From Calocera cornea HHB12733 (Eukaryota; Basidiomycota; Dacrymycetes; Dacrymycetales; Dacrymycetaceae): a DNA stretch of 45,099 nucleotides. Made by a program: the position numbers and the translations under genes. The stretch is from positions 1-45,099 of the forward strand of contig KV424116.1 in assembly GCA_001632435.1 (NCBI GenBank). The letters are read 5' to 3'. Positions 1 through 11,594 of the stretch are shown in pieces; positions within the stretch are counted from its first letter, which is position 1, and every line of letters begins with the position of its first letter. The notes under the pieces are model-generated. The model ran no database searches and had not been told where the DNA came from. It saw only the letters and a list, made by a program, of their open reading frames with translations.

Positions 1-55
1 TTTTTATTTTGAATAATAATTATTATTCGTTGTTGAAACGACGTTCGTGCAGGGG

Positions 56-80
56 GGGTCCAAATGCCCCATTTGGACCC
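56..80. repeat. perfect short hairpin
   Basis: The arms GGGTCCAAATG (56-66) and CATTTGGACCC (70-80) are perfectly complementary around a 3-nt loop. The function is unknown. It lies outside any recognised gene. Confidence 0.7.
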
Positions 81-161
81 TGTGCAGCGCTTAGGGCGTG
101 AAAAAACCAGCAGAGGTGCACTAAACAGTATAAAGCTATTCAGATGTGTTCATATTGGCCA

Positions 162-236
162 TGCGTGAAGTCGTTTCCACGAGTTTACATCTGCTGATGA
201 GGCTAATACGTAAACTTGTGGGAACGACTTTACGTA
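162..236. repeat. imperfect inverted repeat, about 27-nt arms
   Basis: The core arms 169-188 and 210-229 pair over 20 nt with two mismatches, and weaker pairing extends outward to 162 and 236. The spacer is 21 nt. This could be a hairpin-forming MITE relic. No flanking duplication was found. Confidence 0.6.
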
Positions 237-833
237 TTTCAGACCTGAAATCAGCCCAGACCCACAACTCTTACCCTAACCAACCATGAAAACACTATAG
301 ATAAAAATCTTGTCACATCGTATGCTGTGGGGATGATGGATGCAACAAGACTGGAATCTTGTCACATCTGCCTGGGATGCAGGAATGCAGAACTATGGGC
401 CCTGGGAGGGCAGCTTTGACCCTAACTTCTTAAAAAAAACCCTTAGATGGGTAGATTCAGGTTAGGGTTGGGGCTTTGGTAATCTCAAGGGTTAGGGTTA
501 CAGACTCAATAAGAGGCTCATGTTTGGGTTGCCCTGGGCAGCAGAAGTACAAACATGTGTAACCCTTGTACTGACATACACAGCTCCAAGCCATGCTCAT
601 TGCAAAGGTGCAAGTGCTTCCAGACGGAAAGGGGCAGCACAGACGTTGATAACACAGGTATGAGCAGGGCACGCAATTTGGAGTAGGGAACCGGTGGACA
701 AAATCGTCTTTGTCCGTCGGCCGTGCGGGTAACAGGGTTGGGCCACACTAACCACAAACAGGACGTGGTATACATGGGTTAGACCCAGGGATGATTTTGG
801 ATTAGGTAACGTCTACAACTGCAGCGAGAGATA

Positions 834-2653
834 CTAGAAGTTTATTGGCTTATCATACGACGCGAGGGCAGCCTCCTTGAACGCTTCGCTCAGAGTGGGC
901 TGCGAAGAAAAGATGAGTAAAAGCACAAAGACGGTGGTCAAAGTCACGCACGTGAGCATGACATGTCCGTGCAATGTCTTCCGCGCTTGCGCTGTACTCA
1001 ATGGCAAGAGTCGCGCTGGCAATCATCTCACCGGCATTGGGTCCTGTAATCGCATTAGCACTGGTTCGCCTGCTGAGCAAAAACTGTGCGCACCGATGAT
1101 ATGTACCCCAAGCACGCGATCCGTCTCCTTCTCCACAATGAACTTGACGAAGCCCTCGGTATCGAGGTTCGTCTTCGCGCGAGAGTTGGCAGCGAAGGGG
1201 AACTTGCCGATCTTATACTCGACGCCGGCCTTCTTCAGCTCCTGCTCGTTCTTGCCGACCCAAGCAACCTCGGGGTGCGTGTAGACGACGGATGGGATAG
1301 CCTGATAGTTGACGTGACCGTACCCGTTCTTGATGAACTCGATAGCAGCAATGCCCTCCTCTTCCGCCTTGTGCGCGAGCATCGGACCAAACGTAACATC
1401 GCCGATACACTTGACACCCTGAACAGATGTGTTGAACTGATCATCGATGACGATGCGTCCCTTGTTGTCGGTTTCGACGCCAATCTTCTCCAGGTTGAGG
1501 CCCTTAGTCACGGGACGACGGCCGATGGCCACGAGAAGCACATCTGCCTCAAGAGTCTCCTCCTTGCCGCCCTTTGCGGCGTCGACCTTGATGAGGACTT
1601 TGCCGTCGGACTTCTCAGCGGAGATGACTTTGGTGCTCAGCTTGAACTTCAAGCCCTGCTTTTGCATCAGGCGGAGGAACGATTTACTGAACGAGCGTGT
1701 AAGTGGAACACAAGAAACACGTTGGAGTAAAGTACTCACGCGACTTCATCATCCATCCCAGCACCGATTGACGGCAGGAACTCAACGACCGTAACCTCGG
1801 ATCCCAAGCGTGCCCAGACGCTGCCCAATTCAAGCCCAATAATACCGCCGCCGATCACCACCATCTTCTCGGGTACCTTCTCGAGCGAAAGGGCGCCAGT
1901 TGAGCTCACGATCTGCTTCTCGTCAATTTCGATACCAGGGAAAGGTGTGACTTCGGAGCCGGTTGCGATGATGATGTTTTTCGCCTCGATCTCGGTCTCA
2001 CTACCATCGGCGAGCTTGACTGCGAGGCGATTCGGGCTGACGAATGATCCAGTGCCCTTGATCCACTCGACTTTGTTCTTCTTGAACAGACTCTCGACAC
2101 CCTTAGTCAACCCAGTAACGGCTTGCTGCTTTGCCTTGAGCATTTGAGGGAGGTTCAGGCCAACATCGGCGACTGGTCAAACGGATAAAACGTTAGCCAT
2201 CTTCCAGCAAAGCAAGTAGGCATTCCGCTCACTATCGACACCACGGTTCTTCATGTCATTCTTTGCAGAGACGTAGGCTTGCGAGTTGTTCAGCATAGCC
2301 TTCGAAGGGATACAGCCGATGTTCAGGCATGTGCCTCCAAGCGTTTCGCCCTTCTCAATGCATGCGGTCTGTGAAAAAGCGTCAGTATCGTGCACGTAGA
2401 GTGCTGAGCACCTGGACGCACCCGAAGTCCCAGCTGCGCTGCCTTGATGGCAGCAACATATCCACCAGGCCCTGTGCATCGAGGAATGATCAGCGACAAT
2501 CCCAAGCTGGACGAGACGTTGCCAACACTCACCTGCGCCAATGATTACTGTGTCGTACGGTTCCTGCGCCGTAGCAAGGCCACGGGCGCCCTGTAGCCGC
2601 GCATAGCGGGAAAGTAGACGAGATGAGGACGGCCTGACGGCGACCCTCAGCAT
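834..2653 (-). CDS. LPD1: dihydrolipoamide dehydrogenase, mitochondrial
   Basis: This is the E3 component of the pyruvate, 2-oxoglutarate and branched-chain ketoacid dehydrogenase complexes and of the glycine cleavage system. It reoxidises dihydrolipoamide with FAD and NAD+ in the mitochondrial matrix. I place seven exons: 2653-2533, 2471-2422, 2368-2233, 2173-1740, 1686-1095, 1043-952 and 899-834. Together they give 1491 nt and 496 aa, the usual length. The N-terminus is Arg/Ser-rich, as expected for a matrix targeting peptide. Visible motifs are the FAD-binding [12 protein letters not shown], the redox-active disulfide [13 protein letters not shown], the second nucleotide-binding [13 protein letters not shown], the FAD site [19 protein letters not shown] and the C-terminal HAHPTLSE that carries the catalytic His-Glu pair. 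The protein ends ASYDKPINF, as in fungal homologues. All catalytic residues are present. Confidence 0.97.
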
Positions 2654-3007
2654 GATGTACGTGGTTGGAAAGGAAAGGAAAGGGAGGGTTGGCGAGAGGG
2701 CCGGCGATGGATGCGCGTAGATGAGCGCTGGGGATCAGGAGCCGTCGGACCTCTTTTCGCCAAAGCCGACGTCGATGCTTACTAAGCCAGCGTCGGGTCC
2801 GCTGGCGGCCCTCTCTTCCGGTTTCTCCCTACACGGAGGTTACCTCGGTTGCTCCACACAAGACCGCGGCTTGGATTACAGTACAGAATACACGACGCTT
2901 AACCTAGTAGTCATACTACTCAGGGGCAGGATAGAGTCCTTGATTAGTTATACAAGAATTGCAGCCGTTAGAGCACTCAAAAAGGGCAGTAAAGTCGGAG
3001 TCGTGGT
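2654..3007. other. intergenic: LPD1 5' region and end of next gene
   Basis: These 354 bp separate the LPD1 start from the stop of the sterol glucosyltransferase; both genes run leftward. They should hold the LPD1 promoter and 5' UTR. No clear TATA box is seen. A plus-strand open frame at 2721-3053 has no recognisable content and runs into the neighbouring gene on the opposite strand. Confidence 0.6.
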
Positions 3008-6000
3008 TCATCCTGCGGCTTCGTTGACAACAGTTTGTGCCGGATGTTCGTGATCGTTCTCTGGATTCAGCACCTTCGTATGTTTGGAGAGCTTGGTTCG
3101 GTCATGTGCCGCTCGTGGCAAGTACGTATAAATCGCGTCGATGGCTCGATCTACGCCATGTTCCGCTCGAATCTTCTCGCCAACCTGAGACGCTTTCTCC
3201 TTCATGACGCTGTTATCCCTGTCAGTGCTTTGTCATGTACGGAACTCGCTTGACCTACCGATCTGTCGTCGCCTTCACCAGAGCCTCGGCTAATGCATCG
3301 CTCTTCAGGCTGTTAATACGCAAGCCAGCTCCGAGCTTTTGCACACGACTGGCCCAGAAGAATTGGTCCCTTAGGGTTACGGTCAGCTGCTCGCCCGCTG
3401 CCGCTGCATGGTGAGGGTTAGGGTACTTACCCAAACCATGGCTTGATCAAAGTTGGGATTCCGCTGCGCAGGCTCGCACCCGTTGTCCCAGCGCCGCCAT
3501 GATGGACAGCCACATCAATCCTTGGGAAGAGCCAGTCGTGAGGGATTTTGTCCACCTTGTATATTTCAGGCGGGAGTGGAACCGCTGCCTCGGTGCTTTT
3601 GCTCTCGATAAGGCGCGCTGCCCAACCTTCCGAGAGGATAGCGCGCACGTCCGCTGAGTTGCGCTTCAGCATGAACATATAATCACCGGTGAGACGCGCA
3701 TACCTTTCTGCACTGCTTTCACGATGGACGAGGTCATTGCGGCAGGATCGGGCACAACAATCGATCCGAAGCCGATGTAGACAAGCGGCTTACCGTCCTC
3801 CTTGGCGCTCTTCAGGAACGAACTTAGATCCTCTGTCGGCTCCCAATCAGGGTCGGCATCGTCGAGGAACCAGCTTCGCCATGAGTCAGTGACGGCCCCC
3901 TCGTAGAAGAGTGAATCAACATACTAGCCAGTTATAATGACGGATTCGTCCCAATCAAGCGGTTTGGGAACCACAGACGGGGAGAAGTTATAGAGAAACG
4001 GGACTTTCGTCTGAGCGAGACCACGAACATCGGTAGCATTTAGATCGAGATACGTCTTGCGCCAACGGTTGATTTGTCGGGACGTAGCTTTCCAGAATAT
4101 ATTGTCGAAGAGGACATATCTGTGGCGAGAGTAAGCGGAAGCTCCGGAGCGGGCGATGGGGACGTACGTGTAGTAGTTCATGGGACCCGATATCTCCAGA
4201 GGTGGATTCAGGAATGCGTGAGGGTATTGCTTAGTGCGAGTCCATGGCATGGTGAAAGCACGAAAACTAGTTAACTTTTTAGCATATGCCGCTTGGAGAA
4301 CGTTTGGACAGCATACTAGGGGATCTCTGTCATGACAAATCAGCTTTGGTTGGGTCGGTGCAGCGCAGCTATGTATGCTCACCGAGGGCTTCTGCGATGT
4401 GGATTCCTCCCATAGCTGATGGGCTTTCGATCAAGACATCAGCGTCCTTACAACCCTCCCACGACTGTATTAACACTGTCGCAGCATTCAACAGTGAAGA
4501 AAGCCTCTCGTCACTTCGGTACTTACATTCATCCAGCCATTCGCGAAACTACGAATAGGCCGACGTCAGTATCGTTAGGCATGCACGCTAGCGAACCGTA
4601 CCTTTGTGAGCGTTTCTTTGAAGAATTGGGGGGAGAACATCTGGATCAGTGGGTCAGACCGAGTCTGCTGGTAAGAATAGAAAGCGCTTACGCGGTGTTC
4701 TACGCTGAGTTTCATCAGGGCTGCGGCATCTCCTCCCGCGGTTCTATGTTGAACACCCCAATTCTCTATCCACTCCTTGTACTCCTCGTGCGTCACAATG
4801 GTTACGGAGTGTCCCTCCTTGATCAGACCTGAGAGAGGTATGTAAGCCATTTTCTAGGCAGGGGCTAGGCCTACATACCTTTGGCAAGGGCAATATACGG
4901 CTGCACATCTCCGCGGGATCCTATACTCAAGCAGACAAAGTGACGAGGCCTGATGGTGTATCTCAACGTTTCGGGCATATTTATTGGCTTCGGCAATCGC
5001 GAAATCGCTGAAGGGGCAAACGCATGCTCGTACTTGTCCGCCCCTGGTTGAATTCGCGCGAGAGGCGATGGCTCAACGGCGTCGGTTTCTTCTTGCTGAA
5101 TTTGCTCGACACGCGTCTGCCTTCTGGCAGTTTCTGTCGCCTCCTGCAGTCGCCAGAGAAAGTTGTCTCTCCACGCCATCTTGCGAAACTCAAAATGCAG
5201 CTCATCGTGGCCGGTTACTGTGATGACCAGTCCATACCAACCCGGTCCTTGGGATTTCTCGACGTGCGCATTTTCCACGTTATGCAAGGGGAATCGAAGT
5301 TGGATGTCCTTCGAGAAGACAGACCGACTCCAAAAGCAGAGGAAGTGATCCGTGATCACTATCAAGCCGTAGCTCGGCCACATCTTGCTGCGTCGGATAC
5401 AGTGTTGGTAGAACACATCTCCCTCAATGACGCCGAAACGACGTCTCAACGCATGAATGGTGTTGGGATCGCCTTTGGCATTTGTTTTCATAGTCTCCTC
5501 GACCTCCTCCTCGTCGAAGCCTGATCCTCGCAAGACGATCTGCTCCAGTCCGTACGTCTGTTGACATCGTGTCCTCCAAGCCTGTTTGAGCTCCTCTGGG
5601 AAACTGTCTTCCTCTCCCACTAGTCCAAACTGGATGATGATGTTGGCTTCTTCAAGGTCGTGCTTTCGTTTGGTGGTCTGTTGTACACGGTGAATGATGG
5701 GTTCTGGTATCGTTGTATTGGTATGGTCTTGTATGAGATCGAGAGTAAGGATGTATGCAAGTGGCTCCCGGGATTGGCTGTCGATGCTTCGGATACGCGA
5801 CAGGGGTATAGACAGCTTCAGATCTGGGCTCTGGCCGGGTTCGACGTGTAGCTTCTGCCGGTGGCGGAATAGCAAAAGAGCACTGCGAATCTCGCGGACC
5901 CAAGCAAGAGCGCCCTCTTCTGTGCCAACTTCGAAATAGGCCGTAAAGTGTCCACCGTGTGTGCGGAAGACGATGGAGAAGACATTCGGTTCTCGGGACT

Positions 6001-6869
6001 TTGGCGAGTTGACAGCCTCAATGGAGGAGACTAGGGTGAGAGTGAGTCGAGATCCTCGAGACGAACAGTGCATGGTGCTCACGCTTGTCTGACCTGAGTG
6101 GGCGTACACGGCCCTCCTCTGTCGAGTTAGGGTACGTCGTGAGCATGTCAGGTGTGAGTTCGCACCACGCAGTCCTTGGTCGGAGCAAGTTGCGTCGCCG
6201 TCCCACTTTCAGAGCTCCCGCATGAAGTACAGTGTCGATAGCTGATTTCCTTGTCACAGCTGGTGGAAGACTGGCATGGAAGGCGACCCGGTAGGAAGTG
6301 AGCCGGAGGACACCCAGGATAAGCGCGCCCCCTGAGATAATACCGGAGTCGGTCTCGGCTACCAGCTTCTCTGGTTGTCCTTCAGAGTCGAGCTGTCCAA
6401 AGTCGTCCTTGATCAAGGCGATCTTGTCTTCCTCAGCCAAGTCGTACACGGACGCCTCCTCTTCAGACTCTTCGGAGGGTAGGAACTCCGATGGGACCCG
6501 AATGTGCGTTCGCCGTTCATCTGCATCTGGTCCATCCAGCCCTCCCTTCCCTCCCGCAATCTGATTGTGGGCCATTTGATCCAATTCGAAGCGCCTCTCC
6601 CGGAGCGATGGTGCCTCCTGCTCGTCTCCCTCGTCCGTCTCCACATGGATGGGAGGTACTGGCCCGGCAGGTTCTCGCGCGGCAGCTTCGAGCAGGCGGA
6701 AGAGGGGTTCTGCACCTGCACTGGTTAATGCAGAGTCGGGTGGCCGCTCCTCGGACGATCGCGAGGAAGACGGCGGCTTCTTCTCCTCGGCATGAGCGGA
6801 GCTCGTCGAAGGAGCATGTCGTTCGTTGTCGGATTGTCGTCTCGGCCCGAGGTCATCGTCGTTTGGCAT
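3008..6869 (-). CDS. ATG26: sterol 3-beta-glucosyltransferase (GRAM-PH-GRAM-GT28)
   Basis: The enzyme transfers glucose from UDP-glucose to ergosterol-type sterols at membranes; fungal Atg26/Ugt51 proteins also act in pexophagy in some species. Order from the N-terminus: an acidic, Ser-rich disordered region; a GRAM segment (exon starting 6869, ending near 6080); a PH-like segment beginning VSSIEAVN and a second GRAM-like segment with [13 protein letters not shown] (6055-4871); then the GT28 domain, opening with [21 protein letters not shown]. The donor-sugar motif near the C-terminus is intact: [20 protein letters not shown] (exon ending 3427), followed after an intron by DQFFWASRV. About ten exons are needed, giving roughly 1,100 aa; small exons between 4850 and 3250 were placed by homology and splice consensus. 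The start at 6869 is the first in-frame Met of the acidic N-terminal exon. ATG26 is assigned from architecture; a pexophagy role is not shown here. Confidence 0.93.
3373..3426 (-). other. intron with telomere-like CCCTAA motifs
   Basis: This intron of the sterol glucosyltransferase interrupts the PWFG|DQFF stretch of the UDP-sugar motif. On the coding strand it begins GTAAGTACCCTAACCCTC and ends CCGTAACCCTAAG, so CTAAC/TAAC sequences that can serve as branch points are embedded in telomere-like CCCTAA units. Confidence 0.6.
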
Positions 6870-7312
6870 TCGAAGGGCCGAGGGTTGTGATGATGGATAT
6901 GCAAGGTTAGGTGGGAGAAAACAATGAAGGGGAGGCGGGAGGGAACGATGTCAAGCGAGCATTATGGGAGGCGAGTCGCGGTGCGCGCCGCCCGTGCGCG
7001 AAGCGCAACATGGCCGGTCGCTGACGACCGAGGGTGTGGTGATGTCGTCGATGGATGATCCCTGAAGGCTATACCTGACGTCACTCCCAGCCCTGGTCCA
7101 GATGCGGAACAAGTTTCAGGCGGGCAGCACATGTTCAGCCGCGTTCTGCAGAACGTAAAGGACGTGTTCATCATTAGCAGGAACTAAGGCGGTCATCATT
7201 AGCAGGAACTAAGGCGGTCATCATTAGGTCATACATCAGTGCATTCTGATTACATCTAACGCTACATAAAAAGGCATTGTGGGTGGTGTACAGTGTCAGA
7301 TGGCCATAAGGC
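6870..7312. other. intergenic region with tandem repeat
   Basis: These 443 bp lie between the start of the sterol glucosyltransferase and the stop of the TFIIIC subunit, both on the minus strand. They should carry the glucosyltransferase promoter and the TFIIIC 3' UTR. A 25-bp tandem repeat lies at 7169-7227. No gene is visible. Confidence 0.6.
7169..7227. repeat. 25-bp tandem repeat, about 2.4 copies
   Basis: The unit starting CATCATTAGCAGGAACTAAG occurs at 7169-7193 and 7194-7218 without change, followed by a partial third copy to 7227. It lies just outside the TFIIIC coding region, probably in its 3' UTR or the intergenic spacer. Confidence 0.85.
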
Positions 7313-10300
7313 TCAGATCGTAAGCCATTCTTGGTACAAAACACGGGATATGTCAGCGGCCCCGGTCGTGGCATAAATAAGGGACAGATTATAGGCGGCT
7401 TCCTTCACCGGCGCTTGGGGAGGGATAGTCTCTCCCGCCTGCTTCCGCGCACGAGCGATGTCCAGAGCTCGTTGGTAGTGCTTCGTCGCCAAGTGCAGCA
7501 CCCCGATCTGGTGGAAGTAGCGGCCAAAGTTATACTCGATCTCTTCGCCATACGCATGCATAGACTGGCGAATCGTCTTGTACCGAGTCAGGAAGGCGAG
7601 GCCTTGGACAATCTGATGATGGCGATTGTCGGACTGTCGTTGCATGGAGCGTCCGAGATAGGCGACAGCAACGCTCAGGCAAAGCAGCGGGTCGTACGGA
7701 TTCAGCTCGTATGCGTGCATGAAGTAGACTGGAGAAGCATCAGCTACGCGAACTGGATGATAGCGAACGGAACGTACACAATGCACCCTGAAAGCTCCGC
7801 ACGGACATGAGCATGTGCCCATAGACAGTGTACATGACTGGGTTCTCCTTGGTGGGCAGGGGGATCTCCCGCGGCTCCTGCCGTCGGGTGGCATTGTGCG
7901 GTGCTCGACTCAATGCGGGGCCCTGCTCCTGCTCGCCTTCGGACGACGCATCGTCCTCATCCATAGCATCTCTGTCAGGCACAGCACCAGCCTTGTACGG
8001 CACCGACCACCGTTGTCTCGCGCTGTGGTATCTGAGCTTCTCGCCGCGGACGGCCATCTGGGCGGTCCTGAGCTCCCGCAACCAGAACTTTCCCAGCTTC
8101 GTCTCGGTGAAGGCGATGTACGCGTCGAGGTTGTTTCCCAGGACCGCCATGAATATACGTATGCCGTCATTGTTGAACTGGTGGTGGAACATCATCTTCC
8201 GCGTGTGTTCTTTGAGCATGCCGAAATCGCCCGTAAACATCGCACCGGCTTTGCCATCGTCAGTAAAGGGGCGGATCATTGGCATGTGGACATACCCATA
8301 TGAGCCAACATGAGCGCATCCTGATACTTGGGCTTGGAAAACACCACCGAGTAGCTGACGTGCCGAAGCATGTGATCGGCTTCGCTATACTCGCCTCGGC
8401 GAACCAACCGAAAGGCATACTGCAGGAGAGGGGATTAGAGCGGTCGTGAGACATGGCGCTGAATGCATACCGTCACGATGATAAGGATCCACTCATCAAA
8501 ACCGATACCTCGGAAATGCGTCGAAGAGTCTGTAAGCGCAGGCAGAGCCGTGCCCTCATCATCTAGACTATATCAGACGCTATAAGCTTTTGCAGGACAC
8601 ACCACTCACCCATTGACTCTTGCAGCCTCGTCGAAATATCTGCCACATCTTGATCAATGTCGACTCCTTTCCTGTCCGCACCCCTGATGACTGGCTGAGT
8701 GAGGTACTGAAACCCGGTGTATCGCCGGTACTGTCTCGAGTTCAGCGTACGGCGTGAAGTGACTGCTGAATGGTACATACTTTATCGGCTGGAAACAGCA
8801 CACGAGCCTGTCGGAACATCTCGATCAGACGACGAGCCTGGAACATCCACTCTTCCAGCGCCAGTACGTCTCCGGCCTCTGCCGCATCTTCGAAGCTTTT
8901 GAGCCTCTGGTAAATGGCCAATGCTATCTGCGACTTTTGGTCTTCCAGCATGATCCGCTCTTCCGTTGTTGGCTTCCTTTGACGACGCGCCGGTTCTAAC
9001 TCGTGGAAGACTCTAGCCTCATTTCCTTCCATAGCCGCGTCATCTCCGGCCGTGTTGTCTGCGTCTTGCTGTCGCGCTGCTTTGACTGGGATTGGGAAGT
9101 TGTCAGGAAAGGTAACCAGGGAAGCCACGTAAGCTTACTCTGTACTACCATTCCATATGCCCTTTCCAGCTGTCCGCTAGCTTCAAGGAGCTCGACGAGA
9201 TCAAGTTTTGCCTCCACGCTATCTGGAGCCACTTCGATCACTGCGAATTGTCAGAAAGGGTACTCGAAGGTTTGGACGGAGCAAGAAACCTTGTTCGAGA
9301 ACATTAATCGCGTCCTCTAATCGTCCAAGATTCCTCAAACAGCGTCCGATTTGGGTCAGAAGGTGCCGACTGACAACCTAGAATACAAGATTGAGAATTG
9401 ATGCGGACGTGAAGAAATTGTAGCGTACCTCAGAAGATCCATGAACATCGTCATAAGCAGCGTACGCTTCCTCCCAAAGCCCACGCTCGAAATATGCGTC
9501 TCCTATCTCCATCATATACTCAAAGTACTCCGGATGAAGGTCACGATCCAGAGCGCGTATGACATCGACATGAATCTGGACATAATCAGCGACTGTATCA
9601 AACCAGTGAACCGATATCGTACCTGTGCTTCCACATCATTCCCGCTTTTCAATCGCGCAACAGCGAGACGATGCCTCAGTTCGAACGGGAGGGGATGGTA
9701 TCCTGGCGCCTGATCGTCCTCCTGCCCCTCGAATCTATCGCGCACGAAGCCCTGTGGGTCGTACTCGCGATCGTCTTCCGCCAAATCCCAGAAAGTCTCG
9801 TTGGACCGATTCTGCAGCCATCGCGTGCCCGATTTGACAGACTGTATCGCACCATCCACATTTCCCGTGTTCATTTGGAGGTCGGCAAGAACAGACAAGG
9901 AAGGGATGCCGAACAGCTCTTCATTCGGAGGGAACTTGCGATAGAAGTCGAAGGCCGTTTGATACAGATGCAACGCTTGGGGTAGATCGTTCAGCTCCAG
10001 ACAGATCTGGTATATCTGCAGGAGGACATTGGGGTTGTGGGGGTGCAGCTCGAGAAGATCGTTGAATCCTTTAAGCGCCTGGCACCGCATGTGAGCTACG
10101 TAGCCCTTGTACAAGCTGAGACTCTTACCTGTTCGAAATCGCCGATTCCCTTCAGCAGGAACGCCCTGTCCCAGATGGCGTCCTGGTCGTTCCTGTCGAT
10201 TTGAAGGACCTTGCGATAACAGTAGAGCGCCTGGCGCGGCAGATCTAAAGCACTATATGCATGTCAGAACGAGCCCTGGATAGTTGGACACACGCATACA

Positions 10301-11161
10301 GAGAGTCGACAGCGAGCTGCTTCCATATGTCCGGCTCGGCCGTCATGTGCGCCTTCATAACGCGAAACTTGAGTGCAGCATCCGCGTCTCCCAGCTCCGC
10401 ATACACCCCAGCCAGGACGCTCCATCCCTCTGCGGCACGCGGCTCGATGCGCACTGCTTCGCGAGCGAGGCGGATCGCCTCTTCTGGGTTCTGCTCCACG
10501 AACGCGTTTTGGGCGGCGCTGAGCATGGTGCGCACTTCTTCGGAGTATTGCGCGCGGCCCCTCTACGTCGTATGATCAGCATCAGACCTATATGGGGGCT
10601 GAAGTGCGTACTCGGCGACCTCTGCGTCGAGGCTTGCCTATCCTCGCTGCGGCACGCAGCGACTGTCGAAGGTCCATCTCCTGCTCAGTCATCGTAAAGT
10701 CATTGCGCATGGAACCGCGACCATCCGTGTCCGCCTTGTTCATCTCATCCACAAGCACCCTTCTAGGAGTCAGTAGGAGCCATTAGCACAGTAGATGTGG
10801 GGGCACACGTAAAGTCATCTTGAATGTCGTCCTCTGGGTCGTCTTGCCCCAAGTCGTCCGCAGTGAGACTCGGGTCGATCATCATCCCGTTCCTCTGGGC
10901 GCTATCCGCATCGTCAAAGTCTGCATCGCCTTCTTCGTCGTCCTCGCCGTAGTTTGAGCCGTCTGTTACACAAGGTCAGCGTTTCTGCGAGTGGCGTATA
11001 GAGAAGAGCGCACCGCCGGACATGTCGCTGTCCTCCTGTTCCTCGTCGTCCATATCCGGGAACATCTCGGACACCTGTTGCCAGCTGAGCGAGCCATCAC
11101 TGAAGCGCTCCGGTGCCTTCGACTGCCGCCTGGAGCTGCGTAGAGGAGGTGTTTCCGACAT
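7313..11161 (-). CDS. TFC4: TFIIIC subunit 3, TPR protein (Tfc4/Sfc4/GTF3C3 type)
   Basis: This is the TPR-rich assembly subunit of transcription factor IIIC. It binds the A block side of tRNA and 5S genes and recruits TFIIIB through Brf1 for RNA polymerase III transcription in the nucleus. The N-terminus is short, basic then strongly acidic (MSETPPLRSS; runs of D/E encoded near 10830-11060). The first TPRs follow: AIRLAREAVRIEPRAAEGW and ALKFRVMKAHMTAEPDIW (exon 10535-10265). Further TPRs occur near 10110-9600 (LLELHPHNPNVLLQIYQIC) and 9240-9130. The C-terminal repeats end EAAYNLSLIYATTGAADISR, a characteristic end of this family. More than ten introns are required, giving about 1,000 aa, the normal size. 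Several inner exon edges are approximate. It is transcribed divergently from the IML2-like gene at 11595. Confidence 0.92.
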
Positions 11162-11594
11162 TGTTGGCTTCTGGCGCGGTTGCAGAAGCGCTCGCGACTT
11201 CCGCGGCAGGGCGAGGTCCCTGAGATGTTGCGGGCGTGGGGAGGCGGGCTGATTCAGAGCTGCTTAGTCATTCGTGCCGTGTTGTACAGTGACGGACACG
11301 TCCCCGTGGATTGCGTGGGTGAGGAAAGGTGCCCGCGACATTGAAGGCTTTCATTCGCACACACAGTCTCCACGCCCTTCGTTTCACTAGAAGACCCCTC
11401 TCATTCTCTTCAGGTACAGGACAGTCACTGCTGCTACACAATCGGCCTTGGGATCCCGCTTCCCCTCTCGTCCGCCCGGGCTCCTTCTCACAGCACAGGG
11501 ACAACGGCCGTCATCGTCATCACACCCTTTCTTCCCTTCCAACCTTTCACAACAGGAGCGCACCACCCTCCCTAATCCACCTCCTTTCCCCAAC
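11162..11594. promoter_or_regulatory. shared divergent promoter, TFIIIC subunit / IML2-like
   Basis: These 433 bp separate two start codons on opposite strands. The half next to the plus-strand gene is pyrimidine-rich on the coding strand (about 11380-11594), typical of a fungal 5' UTR. An in-frame ATG at 11448 would add 49 residues to the IML2-like protein. I take that stretch as 5' UTR because it is low-complexity and the ATG at 11595 sits in a better context (CCAACATGC). Confidence 0.55.

Larger units (their letters stand above)
1..833. other. AT-rich left flank without a recognised gene
   Basis: No convincing coding region is visible. The stretch holds an 18-bp AT palindrome (11-28), a short perfect hairpin (56-80), an imperfect inverted repeat (162-236), a 14-bp direct repeat (306-319 and 355-368) and two short TTAGGG-containing spots near 465-500. 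A cysteine-rich reading frame of 71 codons at 457-672 on the minus strand has no recognisable motif and is probably chance. The cluster of small palindromes suggests remnants of a non-autonomous mobile element, but no terminal repeats with target-site duplications could be fixed. Confidence 0.5.

Noticed and set aside
465..500. Possible telomere or subtelomere from TTAGGG motifs
   Set aside because: Only isolated, irregular copies, not an array; a normal housekeeping gene starts within 400 bp.
457..775. Cys-rich small minus-strand frames at the left end
   Set aside because: No signal peptide with a clear cleavage site, no promoter, and two overlapping frames of equal quality.
1086..1730. Plus-strand open frame of 214 codons
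   Set aside because: It is exactly antisense to the large exon of LPD1, whose motifs are unambiguous.
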